5,116 nt of DNA from Fimbriimonadaceae bacterium. Lineage in GTDB: Bacteria > Armatimonadota > Fimbriimonadia > Fimbriimonadales > Fimbriimonadaceae. The stretch lies in the NCBI GenBank assembly GCA_025451715.1, contig JANWJY010000072.1, positions 1 through 5,116 of the forward strand, written 5' to 3'. The stretch's first letter is position 1; every line of letters starts with the position of its first letter. Both the position numbers and the translations under genes were made by a program. Below the pieces are notes generated by a model. That model made no database searches, had not been told where the DNA came from, and saw only the letters and a program-made list of their open reading frames with translations. Of this stretch, positions 1-5,116 are shown piece by piece.

Positions 1-438
1 ACCGCCGCCAAGGACCTGCGTGACGCCCGCGCCGCCGCCGAGAACATCGTGCCATCTAGCACCGGCGCCGCCAAGGCGGTCGGACTAGTAATCCCAGAGC
101 TCAAGGGCAAGTTCACGGGCATGGCCTTCCGCGTCCCTGTCCCGACGGTCAGCGTGGTCGATTTCACCGCGATCCTCAAGAGGGTGGCGAGTGTCGAAGA
201 GGTCAACGCGGCGATGAAGAGGTACGCGGACGGCCCGATGAAGGGCATCTTGCAGTACACCGACCTCGAGCTGGTCTCGAGCGACATGAGGGGCAATCCG
301 CACAGCTCCATCTTCAGCGCAGTCGACACGGTCTCGATCGACGAGATGATGAAGGTCGTCGCGTGGTACGACAACGAGTGGGGCTACTCCTGCCGCGTCG
401 CGGACATCTGCCAGTTCCTGTTCGAGAAGGGCCTTTGA
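1..438 (+). CDS. gap: Glyceraldehyde-3-phosphate dehydrogenase, type I, C-terminal part (5' end outside window)
   Basis: This glycolytic enzyme converts glyceraldehyde 3-phosphate, NAD+ and phosphate to 1,3-bisphosphoglycerate in the cytoplasm. The reading frame is open from base 1 and ends at TGA 436-438, giving 145 residues of a protein that is usually about 330-340 long. The visible part is the C-terminal catalytic domain: STGAAKAVG (window residues 20-28, anion-binding region), ELKGKFTGMAFRVPVP (33-48, with the substrate-binding Arg of RVP), SVVDFT (51-56) and the C-terminal signature WYDNEWGYS (122-130). The catalytic Cys and the NAD-binding Rossmann domain lie upstream, so they cannot be checked. 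The usual RVPTPNVSVVD reads RVPVPTVSVVD here, a modest variation. The ATG at 49 is internal and not the real start. The next gene is not phosphoglycerate kinase, a common partner of gap. Identity is certain; NAD versus NADP preference cannot be judged from this part. Confidence 0.97.
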   Translation, partial: TAAKDLRDARAAAENIVPSSTGAAKAVGLVIPELKGKFTGMAFRVPVPTVSVVDFTAILKRVASVEEVNAAMKRYADGPMKGILQYTDLELVSSDMRGNPHSSIFSAVDTVSIDEMMKVVAWYDNEWGYSCRVADICQFLFEKGL

Positions 439-450
439 CGGGGTGCCCCG
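439..450. repeat. Short inverted repeat just after gap
   Basis: CGGGGTGCCCCG follows the gap stop codon directly and is a perfect inverted repeat with 5-base arms around TG, or 4-base arms with a 4-base loop as RNA. It could be a weak remnant of a terminator, but no T-run follows, so intrinsic termination here is doubtful. The rest of the gap-to-membrane-protein spacer (451-520) shows no convincing promoter: TTGAGA at 466-471 has no suitable -10 partner. Confidence 0.2.
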
Positions 451-520
451 GTTTGGCCGCGATACTTGAGAGCCGGTAAGGTGGTTGTAACCGAGCGGCA
501 GACCGGGCAGTAAGGAAGCT

Positions 521-1006
521 ATGGCCGACGGCCACAAGACCGACGAGAAGATCGAGACCCCTTACCCGCGCAAGCGGGACATGGACACGCGCTTCCTCAC
601 CGGCTGCTTCACCATCGCTCTCTTGAGCATCGTGTTTTACACGATGCTAGCGTGGCCGTTCTTCGCGTTCCAGGCCAGCCTCAAATCGGGCCTCGTCCAG
701 ATCGGCCTGTTTGGCGCACTCCCGACCCTCGCACTGGGTGGAGGGCTCGTCAGGAGGATCGGGCTCGAGGCTGCCACAGCCCTCGCCGGGGGTTCGTTCG
801 CCGCTGCGATCTTCGCCTACCTGCACCTTAATAGTCTCATGCTGGGAAAGCTCGCCGACGTCAAGGACGTGCCCCCGCCGAACTACCCGGACTCGTGGGC
901 CTGGCTCATTCCCATAGCCTGGTGCCTGGTGGTCGCTGCCACCGTGCTCATCCTCCTGCCCAGGCGAGAAACCGAGGATGAAGCCCAGCCCAAGTCCAGC
1001 CGATAA
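521..1006 (+). CDS. Hypothetical four-helix integral membrane protein
   Basis: I do not recognise this 161-residue protein. It has a charged, Lys/Arg/Asp-rich cytoplasmic-type N-terminus (residues 1-24), then four likely transmembrane segments at about 25-50, 57-77, 82-106 and 126-147, and a short charged tail (PRRETEDEAQPKSSR). A loop at 113-125 is rich in proline and aspartate (DVKDVPPPNYPDS region) and lies between helices 3 and 4. By the positive-inside rule, RKR at 17-19, RR at 78-79 and RR at 148-149 suggest both termini are in the cytoplasm. The ATG start is supported by AAGGA at 512-516, although the 4-base spacing is tight; Met21 (ATG 581) is an alternative start. The stop is 33 bases before fliS on the same strand, so the two may be co-transcribed, but nothing in the sequence ties it to flagella. 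Confidence is high that this is a gene and low on function. Confidence 0.8.
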   Translation: MADGHKTDEKIETPYPRKRDMDTRFLTGCFTIALLSIVFYTMLAWPFFAFQASLKSGLVQIGLFGALPTLALGGGLVRRIGLEAATALAGGSFAAAIFAYLHLNSLMLGKLADVKDVPPPNYPDSWAWLIPIAWCLVVAATVLILLPRRETEDEAQPKSSR

Positions 1007-1039
1007 TCCCCTTAACTCCAGGTTCGGGGACCCTTCACT

Positions 1040-1450
1040 TTGGCCAAAAGCAGCATCGACCAGTACCGAAAGAGCGCCGTCTGCGGTGCATCGCCGCTCC
1101 AGCTCGTCATCATGCTCTACGATGGCGCCCTGAGGTTCATGGAGGCCGGCCGCCACGCGATGCTCAAGCGCGAGGTCTACCAGCAGAACGACAACCTCAC
1201 CAAGGCTCAGCGCATTATCAGCGAACTGCTCTCGACGCTCGACCTCGACAAGGGAGGCGAGGTCGCGAAGAACCTCTTCTCGATCTACACGTACGTTTAC
1301 GACCGGCTCGTCGATGCGAACCTCGAAGACAAGCCCGAAGTCATCGAGGAGTGCACGGCGATCTTCAGCGAGCTGCGCGAGAGCTGGGTCGAACTGGAAC
1401 GGCGCTCGCGCACAAGCGCGGCCGTCGAGGGACAAGAGAATGCCGCTTGA
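1040..1450 (+). CDS. fliS: Flagellar secretion chaperone FliS (TTG start)
   Basis: FliS is a small helical cytoplasmic chaperone. It binds the C-terminal segment of flagellin, stops it polymerising early and hands it to the flagellar type III export gate. The 136-residue product matches the family's usual length (about 120-140). It carries the family hallmark near the N-terminus: a Tyr (residue 9) followed by ASPLQLVIMLYDGALRFM (17-34). Further helices continue through NLTKAQRIISELLSTLD, a conserved-looking Tyr-rich stretch (FSIYTYVYDRL) and the final amphipathic helix (IFSELRESWVEL). The start is TTG at 1040: the frame is closed by TAA at 1013-1015 and there is no ATG or GTG in between. A weak GGGGA (1026-1030) lies about 9 bases upstream. 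The gene overlaps the next one by 11 bases. Neither fliD nor flagellin, frequent neighbours of fliS, is present in the window. Confidence 0.95.
   Translation: MAKSSIDQYRKSAVCGASPLQLVIMLYDGALRFMEAGRHAMLKREVYQQNDNLTKAQRIISELLSTLDLDKGGEVAKNLFSIYTYVYDRLVDANLEDKPEVIEECTAIFSELRESWVELERRSRTSAAVEGQENAA
1427..1432 (+). promoter_or_regulatory. Ribosome binding site for the FliT-like gene, inside fliS
   Basis: GAGGGA lies 7 bases before the ATG at 1440. This fixes the start of the downstream gene within the last codons of fliS rather than at the earlier in-frame ATG at 1314, which sits deep in fliS with no comparable site. The arrangement suggests translational coupling. Confidence 0.65.
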
Positions 1451-1775
1451 GACCCGCGCAAAGGTTGCTGCCGAACGGCTCCTTCTGATGACGGAGGCGC
1501 TCTCAGACGCGATCCTCAACGACCGAACCGACGAGCTTCAGGGCCTCATCGACGGTCGGCAGGCGATCCTCGACTCGCTCGGCACGATGAAGCTCGACGC
1601 CCCTGCGGTCGCTGTGCTCGAGTGCGTCGCGACCGCGGAGAGGAACTTGATCTCGCTGATCCAGCGGACGCAGGGAGCCACGACCCAGGACATGGCCAAG
1701 CTCTTCTCGGGCATGAGGCAGGTCAGGGCGTACCGCAACGGCCCATCCCACAGCGGAATGCAGCGCACCGGATAG
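1440..1775 (+). CDS. Putative FliT/FlgN-like flagellar chaperone
   Basis: This small protein of 111 residues appears to be entirely helical. The N-terminal half has a long amphipathic helix (AKVAAERLLLMTEALSDAI, 7-25), a short acidic turn, then a motif LQGLIDGRQAILDSLGTM (33-50). This helix, a run of E/D-L-x-x-L-I-D-x-R-Q, then a second helix, is typical of FliT/FlgN-type export chaperones. A second helical hairpin follows from about residue 57, and the protein ends RAYRNGP...GMQRTG, resembling the short tail seen in many FliT-like proteins. FliT binds the cap protein FliD, and FlgN binds the hook-junction proteins FlgK and FlgL; the sequence alone does not decide between them. The ATG overlaps the last 11 bases of fliS in another frame and has its own site GAGGGA, so translational coupling with fliS is likely. 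Placement directly after fliS is the main support for a flagellar role. Sequence similarity in this family is weak, so I give no gene symbol. Confidence 0.75.
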   Translation: MPLETRAKVAAERLLLMTEALSDAILNDRTDELQGLIDGRQAILDSLGTMKLDAPAVAVLECVATAERNLISLIQRTQGATTQDMAKLFSGMRQVRAYRNGPSHSGMQRTG

Positions 1776-1792
1776 ATCGACTTGGACAATGG

Positions 1793-1823
1793 GAAGGGCC
1801 CCGGCCATTGGCCGGGGCCCTTC
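1793..1823 (+). terminator. Strong GC hairpin between convergent genes; likely terminator
   Basis: There is a perfect 14-bp stem: arm 1793-1806, loop ATT 1807-1809, arm 1810-1823. It starts 17 bases after the stop of the FliT-like gene and lies 23 bases beyond the stop of the - strand gene. On the + strand the stem is followed by a modest T-rich tract (TTCTGTCTT, 1821-1829), so it best fits the end of the membrane protein-fliS-FliT transcript. On the - strand only a weak tract (CCCATTGT) follows. The hairpin is symmetrical enough to act in both directions. Confidence 0.8.
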
Positions 1824-1845
1824 TGTCTTGCGTAGAGGCTCCTCG

Positions 1846-3909
1846 TTAGGACTTGACGGTGAGCTTGACGAGGTCAGTGCGAAGGCGGAACGGGCTTGGC
1901 GACGTTCCGCGGAAGCGGAACGGGTCGTGCGCCCGGATCACCACTCGCACCTGCCCTGTGCCGCTCACATACTTGGCGAGGCTCGTCTTGAGCTTGACGC
2001 TCTGGATGTCGTTCCCTAGCCGGCGCACGGGGAACGCCTTTCCGTACTCGAACCTGTTCTGGTTCCAGTTCCAGAGGAACACCGTGCCGGTCGCTGAGAC
2101 GCCCGGATCGACGTTCGTCTCAACCTTGACGTTGAGCTCGGTCACGCCCGCGCCCGGCTCTGCGATCAGGAAGTCTGCTTGGACGGCGCCGAAGTGGCCC
2201 TGTCCCGGCAGGAGGATGCTGTCGACGTCGAACGTCAGGTTGTCCGAAGTAGTCGCTTCAGCGAGGCCGCCTGCGTTGTACGTGCCCATGAAGCTCGTGA
2301 GCGAGATCGCGTCGTAATCGACGCCACCGCCGCCGCCGCCGCCGCTGGACACGGTCCAGCTCTGGATCTCAGTGGCCCAGAGGCCGTCCGCCCGGACGAC
2401 TTCGCCATGTCCCCAGAATGTCGCATCGTCCGATGGGTCGATCGACATCGAGAAATAGTCGCCCCAACGTCCCATCTGGCTGCTCGTGAGTCCGCCTCGA
2501 ATGAGCGTCGGCCCGCCGATTGTGCCGGCAGGATCGCTCTGCACACGGCTCGATGTCACAAGGTCGGAGAAGATCGAGTTGCTGCTTCGCGTGTAGATCA
2601 CGCTGATGTCGCCAAACGAGTTCTTTGAGATCGCAGGCATGATCGCCCACTGCCCGGCACCTAAAGTGATGTTGCCCTGCTGGGACAGCGTTGGCGTACC
2701 TGAAGTCGGCCAACTGCCCATGTCGAACTCATACCATCGGATGCTAGCCTTGTTGTCGCCCGGAACGACGATCGTGTGCGCTCCGAGGAACGAGTTCCCT
2801 CGCGAGACGGCATCCATTGTGCGACCGCTGAGCGAGTCCAGCACTCCGGCTCCACCGCTCGGCGCCGCACCAACGTTGGAGTACTGCTGAACCGGCATGA
2901 CGACTGACGTCAATGCGGGTGTAGCGGTGTCAAGTCCCGTATAAGCCCACAAGCGTACGGATGAGTTCGTGTTGAGGCTAATGCCATAAACGGTCGTCGT
3001 GCCCGGTGTGTACGTGACACCCGGCCGAGTGTTGAAGCCGAGGCCAGTTACAGTAAATGGAACTGCCGTTGCGCCCGTGTTATTGTAAATGGGGGCCGAC
3101 TGGAACACCCAAGACTGCATCGCAGTAAATCCAGCGCCAAACTGGAACATGTTGCCGGAAACGACGATCGAATTCGGGGAGAACCCGACACCGTGGTAGT
3201 CGAGCCATGAGTTTGCAATGCCGTCGTCCACTGACGAGTCGAAGACAAACCGGTTCCAAAGGCCGTTCGGGTTTCCGTCGTCAGAAGCAGCGATCAGCAT
3301 CTGAGACACCTCGTTCGCTTCGTCAAGGGCCAGGAAGATGATAACGAATCGGTCGTTGTACTGGTCGTACATCACGCGCGGGTCGAACTGGAAGCTCGTC
3401 GCGCCAAGTCCTGCGAAGAACTGCGTGCTTGCCTGTGAGAACTGAACGTTTCCTGTAGACTTGTCGTAAAACGCGATCGAGGAGTTGACCGTTTGCACGA
3501 TGTGGCTTGTCCCCACAGCTGCCGAACAGTCCGGAGGAATCCATCCGGTGAACCCGATGCCTGGGAAGGTGGGGCCGAGCACGCTGCGCGAGGTGCCACC
3601 GACACCGCCAAACGGAGTGCTGTTAGGGGCGCCGATCGCAAGGCTTCCATCCTTCTCACCCGGACGGCGCCTGAAGCCCCGCTGGCCGATCGTCGTATCG
3701 ATCTGGGGGAAGAACGACAGCGTGTCGATCTGTTGCGAAGGTGAAAAGTGACGGGCCGGGCCTGGATCGTGCCTCTTACTCACTTGCAAGAGCGTCGGCG
3801 GCATAGAACGAATGTTCAACTGCGCGAACGCCCCCGATGCAACGCCAACGATTACAAGGCCAAAAGCGATACGCAGCGTCCCGCTAGCCCCAAAAATCCG
3901 ATTACACAT
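1846..3909 (-). CDS. Secreted sialidase/BNR-like beta-propeller protein with Gly linker and C-terminal beta-sandwich domain
   Basis: A 687-residue exported protein of unknown specific function. ATG 3909 is chosen over the longer ATG at 4005. It starts a clean signal peptide (MCNRIFGASGTLRIAFGL..., hydrophobic core about 12-27, cleavage after AFA at 29) and has AGAGGA 9 bases upstream, whereas the longer form would overrun the TATAAT promoter. No lipobox or sortase motif is seen. Residues about 75-518 form a beta-rich body with motifs typical of uncharacterised sialidase/BNR-like propellers: FDPRVMYDQYNDRFVI, a strand run ending SPNSIVVSGNMF, and GRWGDYFSMSIDPSDDATFW starting near residue 480. 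A run of seven glycines (523-529) leads to a roughly 155-residue domain with VFLWNWNQNRFEYG and a final RTDLVKLTV strand, resembling C-terminal beta-sandwich modules of large secreted proteins in Armatimonadota-like bacteria. I see no assured sialidase catalytic set (Arg triad, Tyr/Glu pair), so enzymatic activity is not claimed; adhesion or glycan binding is equally possible. Its middle part looks less GC-rich than the neighbouring genes. Confidence 0.9.
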   Translation of the reverse strand: MCNRIFGASGTLRIAFGLVIVGVASGAFAQLNIRSMPPTLLQVSKRHDPGPARHFSPSQQIDTLSFFPQIDTTIGQRGFRRRPGEKDGSLAIGAPNSTPFGGVGGTSRSVLGPTFPGIGFTGWIPPDCSAAVGTSHIVQTVNSSIAFYDKSTGNVQFSQASTQFFAGLGATSFQFDPRVMYDQYNDRFVIIFLALDEANEVSQMLIAASDDGNPNGLWNRFVFDSSVDDGIANSWLDYHGVGFSPNSIVVSGNMFQFGAGFTAMQSWVFQSAPIYNNTGATAVPFTVTGLGFNTRPGVTYTPGTTTVYGISLNTNSSVRLWAYTGLDTATPALTSVVMPVQQYSNVGAAPSGGAGVLDSLSGRTMDAVSRGNSFLGAHTIVVPGDNKASIRWYEFDMGSWPTSGTPTLSQQGNITLGAGQWAIMPAISKNSFGDISVIYTRSSNSIFSDLVTSSRVQSDPAGTIGGPTLIRGGLTSSQMGRWGDYFSMSIDPSDDATFWGHGEVVRADGLWATEIQSWTVSSGGGGGGGVDYDAISLTSFMGTYNAGGLAEATTSDNLTFDVDSILLPGQGHFGAVQADFLIAEPGAGVTELNVKVETNVDPGVSATGTVFLWNWNQNRFEYGKAFPVRRLGNDIQSVKLKTSLAKYVSGTGQVRVVIRAHDPFRFRGTSPSPFRLRTDLVKLTVKS
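1885..1924 (-). repeat. Direct and inverted repeat near the 3' end of the propeller gene
   Basis: GCGGAACGGG occurs at 1885-1894 and again at 1915-1924, exactly 30 bases apart, with the reverse complement CGTTCCGC at 1903-1910 between them. 1903-1910 and 1915-1922 make a perfect 8-bp stem with a 4-base loop (1911-1914). The first copy can pair with the same middle segment instead, so two exclusive hairpins are possible in the mRNA. The direct repeat encodes the similar peptides PFRFR and PFRLR, which probably explains it. Confidence 0.5.
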
Positions 3910-3918
3910 TTTCAATAG

Positions 3919-3924
3919 TCCTCT
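3919..3924 (-). promoter_or_regulatory. Ribosome binding site fixing the start of the propeller gene
   Basis: Read on the - strand this is AGAGGA, 9 bases before ATG 3909. It supports the start at 3909, which also begins a well-formed signal peptide, over the upstream in-frame ATGs at 3960 and 4005. Confidence 0.7.
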
Positions 3925-3958
3925 ACGCGTAAAATCTACAGCCCACGAACTCTCGCCC

Positions 3959-3964
3959 ATTATA
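3959..3964 (-). promoter_or_regulatory. Probable -10 element (TATAAT) for the propeller gene
   Basis: On the - strand this reads as a perfect TATAAT. Transcription would begin near 3952 and give a leader of about 43 bases that carries the AGAGGA site. The -35 position (17-base spacing, 3982-3987) reads GGGCTT and does not match TTGACA. An A6 tract on this strand at 4012-4017 falls near -60 and could act as an UP-like element. The -10 is seen; promoter activity is inferred. Confidence 0.45.
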
Positions 3965-3998
3965 CAGGTTCGACGTAACCAAAGCCCCGTTTCTGCTC

Positions 3999-4017
3999 GC
4001 GCCAAATGGCGTTTTTT
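3999..4017 (+). terminator. Small hairpin followed by T6 upstream of prfB
   Basis: CGCC (4000-4003), loop AAAT, GGCG (4008-4011) form a 4-bp stem. It can be extended by a G-T pair (3999/4012) or closed to 5 bp with an AA loop, and TTTTTT follows at 4012-4017. It has the shape of a minimal intrinsic terminator on the + strand, 29 bases before the prfB start, and might stop read-through into prfB. The stem is short, so it could be chance or part of the divergent promoter region. Confidence 0.3.
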
Positions 4018-4033
4018 GCGATTTTCCCTCAGG

Positions 4034-4039
4034 TACAGT
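4034..4039 (+). promoter_or_regulatory. Possible -10 element (TACAGT) placing the prfB transcript start at or next to its ATG
   Basis: TACAGT fits the TANNNT core of a -10 box and ends 7 bases before ATG 4047. Transcription would therefore start at about 4046-4047, giving a leaderless or nearly leaderless mRNA. This agrees with the lack of a good ribosome binding site: only CAGG at 4030-4033, 13 bases away. No -35 of quality is seen (T-rich at 4011-4017). Inference only. Confidence 0.3.
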
Positions 4040-4046
4040 TGAACCT

Positions 4047-5116
4047 ATGCTGAGCCCAGAACGGCATGAAGCGCTGTCCAGCGCCAAAGGGCGCCTGGAC
4101 GCTATCGGAGGGCATCTTTGACCTCAAAACCCTCCGCTCAAAGATCGCGGCGCTAGACGCCGAATCCAACCAGCCTGAGTTCTGGAGCAACCCCAACGCG
4201 GCCCACGTCAGGCTCAAAGAGCTCTCGCGGCTCAAGGGCATCGCCGAGCCCTTCGACGGGCTCAACAAGCGCCTGGCCGACCTCAACGAGTTCTACGAGA
4301 TGCTCCAAGAGGACCCCGACGAAGGGCTGCTCAAGGAGGCCGACGAGAACCTAACCGCCTTCATGGCCGACCTCGACGCGTATGAGCTCAAGACCCTCCT
4401 CAGCGGCGAGCACGACGCTCGGAGCGCCCTCATCGAGATCAACGCGGGCGCGGGCGGCTCCGAGGCCTGCGACTGGGCCTCCATCCTCTTCCGCATGTAT
4501 TCACGATGGGCGCAGCGGCACGGGTTCAAGCTCGAGGTCCTGAGCGAGAACCCCGGCGACGTCACCGGATACCGCAACATCGCCTTCCAGCTCACAGGGG
4601 AGAACACCTACGGCTATGCCAAGTCCGAACACGGGGTCCACCGTTTGGTCAGGATCTCTCCGTTCGACGCCGCCTCGCGGCGCCACACCAGCTTTGCAAA
4701 GGTCGAGGTCCTGCCCGAGATCGAGGCCACCGAGGTCGAGATCAACCCCGACGACCTCAAGGTCGAGACGCTCCGCGCGGGGGGCGCAGGGGGCCAGCAC
4801 GTCAATAAGACCGAGAGCGCGATCCGCATCACGCACATCCCCACAGGAGTCGTCGTCAACTGCCAGGCGGAGCGCAGCCAGCACAAGAACCGCGCCTCCG
4901 CGATGACTGTCCTGGCCGCCCGGTTAGGCGAACTCCAGCGCACCAAGGAGGCCGACCGCATGAGCCAGATCAAGGGCGACATGGGCCCGGCCGGGTGGGG
5001 CCGACAGATCCGCAGCTACGTCATGCAGCCCTACACCCTGGTCAAGGACCACCGAACTGGCCATGAGACCGGCAACGTCCTAGGCGTTTTGGACGGGGAG
5101 ATCGACGGTTTTGTTG
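4047..5116 (+). CDS. prfB: Peptide chain release factor 2, expressed by programmed +1 frameshift (3' end outside window)
   Basis: RF2 recognises UGA and UAA in the ribosomal A site and triggers peptidyl-tRNA hydrolysis. Frame 1 runs from ATG 4047 through 24 codons to CTT (4116-4118) and an in-frame TGA (4119-4121). Skipping T4119 moves translation to GAC at 4120 and the new frame stays open to the window edge: join(4047..4118,4120..5116), 356 residues. About 10 residues are missing if it matches the roughly 365 of E. coli RF2. Family marks include SPF (204-206), the stop-codon recognition tripeptide of RF2, inside VRISPFDAASRRHTSF; GGQ (248-250) inside RAGGAGGQHVNKTESAIR, the catalytic loop whose Gln is methylated by PrmC in known systems; and SQHKNRASAM further on. 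The residue equivalent to E. coli position 246 is Ala, the common form. RF1 has PxT instead of SPF, so RF1 is excluded. The N-terminal domain is mainly helical. Transcription diverges from the propeller gene. Confidence 0.97.
4107..4122 (+). promoter_or_regulatory. prfB programmed +1 ribosomal frameshift site
   Basis: Shine-Dalgarno-like GGAGGG (4107-4112), then the three bases CAT, then CTT TGA C (4116-4122). In E. coli prfB the order is AGGGGG, TAT, CTT TGA C, so the spacing to the slippery CTT is the same and the stop context TGAC is kept. When RF2 is scarce the slow UGA lets the ribosome slip from CTT to TTT and continue in the +1 frame; when RF2 is plentiful translation ends after 24 residues. 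This is the well-known RF2 autoregulation; its operation here is inferred from the intact elements. Confidence 0.96.

Noticed and set aside
1314..1439. Earlier start at 1314 for the FliT-like gene
   Set aside because: This stretch is the out-of-frame image of fliS; its translation is Arg/Ser-rich noise. ATG 1440 has GAGGGA at 7 bases and begins the family-like helix.
647..1519. Long open frame on the - strand (290 codons) opposite the membrane protein and fliS
   Set aside because: It is the complement of two clearly coding + strand genes in GC-rich DNA. The translation is low-complexity, rich in Arg, Glu, Asp, Leu and Val, with no recognisable domain or ribosome binding site.
2323..2343. GCC repeat run as a possible microsatellite or mobile-element mark
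   Set aside because: It encodes the seven-glycine linker between two domains; nothing else suggests an inserted element.
3909..4005. Longer N-terminus for the propeller protein starting at 4005 or 3960
   Set aside because: The extension would bury the signal peptide 32 residues in, overlap the TATAAT box, and lacks a ribosome binding site, whereas 3909 has AGAGGA at 9 bases.
4119..4121. In-frame TGA in prfB as a disabling mutation (pseudogene)
   Set aside because: The TGA sits in the exact RF2 frameshift context with SD-like element, spacing and following C all kept, and the downstream frame is intact with GGQ and SPF.
4501..4884. Open frames on both strands within 4293-4982 other than RF2
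   Set aside because: They are shadows of prfB; the RF2 frame shows continuous family motifs through the whole stretch.
1..5116. CRISPR arrays, tRNA or rRNA genes, insertion sequences, phage or defence genes
   Set aside because: No regularly spaced repeats, cloverleaf-like segments, transposase motifs or terminal inverted repeats were seen on either strand.

Overview
The window is bacterial DNA, moderately GC-rich (about 60% by eye), with short intergenic gaps and clearly recognisable housekeeping and flagellar genes. Flagellar chaperones show that the organism makes, or once made, flagella. The large secreted protein has a C-terminal beta-sandwich style that I associate with Armatimonadota (Fimbriimonas-like bacteria) and similar environmental phyla. 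That placement is a low-confidence impression, not a demonstrated assignment.

Layout. (1) Positions 1-438, + strand: the C-terminal part of glyceraldehyde-3-phosphate dehydrogenase (gap); its start lies left of the window. (2) 521-1006, +: a four-helix membrane protein of unknown function. (3) 1040-1450, +: fliS, the flagellin export chaperone, with a TTG start. (4) 1440-1775, +: a small helical FliT/FlgN-like protein that overlaps the end of fliS and is probably translationally coupled to it. (5) 1793-1823: a strong GC-rich hairpin between two convergent genes, probably the terminator of the fliS unit and perhaps of both genes. (6) 1846-3909, - strand: a secreted protein of 687 residues with a signal peptide, a sialidase/BNR-like beta-propeller body, a poly-glycine linker and a C-terminal beta-sandwich domain. 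(7) 3910-4046: a divergent regulatory region with a perfect TATAAT on the - strand, a small hairpin with a T6 run, and a possible -10 placed for a leaderless prfB. (8) 4047-5116, +: prfB (peptide chain release factor 2), cut by the right edge of the window. It contains the classic autoregulatory +1 programmed frameshift site: a Shine-Dalgarno-like GGAGGG, three bases, then CTT TGA C.

How the genes relate. fliS and the FliT-like gene form a flagellar export-chaperone pair, and the membrane-protein gene 33 bases upstream may be transcribed with them. gap and prfB are unrelated housekeeping genes. The secreted protein is transcribed divergently from prfB and convergently with the flagellar pair.

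I did not find a convincing undescribed biological system. The best-supported notable element is the prfB frameshift, which is well known in bacteria but will make a plain ORF caller truncate or miss this gene. The least understood genes are the membrane protein and the secreted propeller protein.
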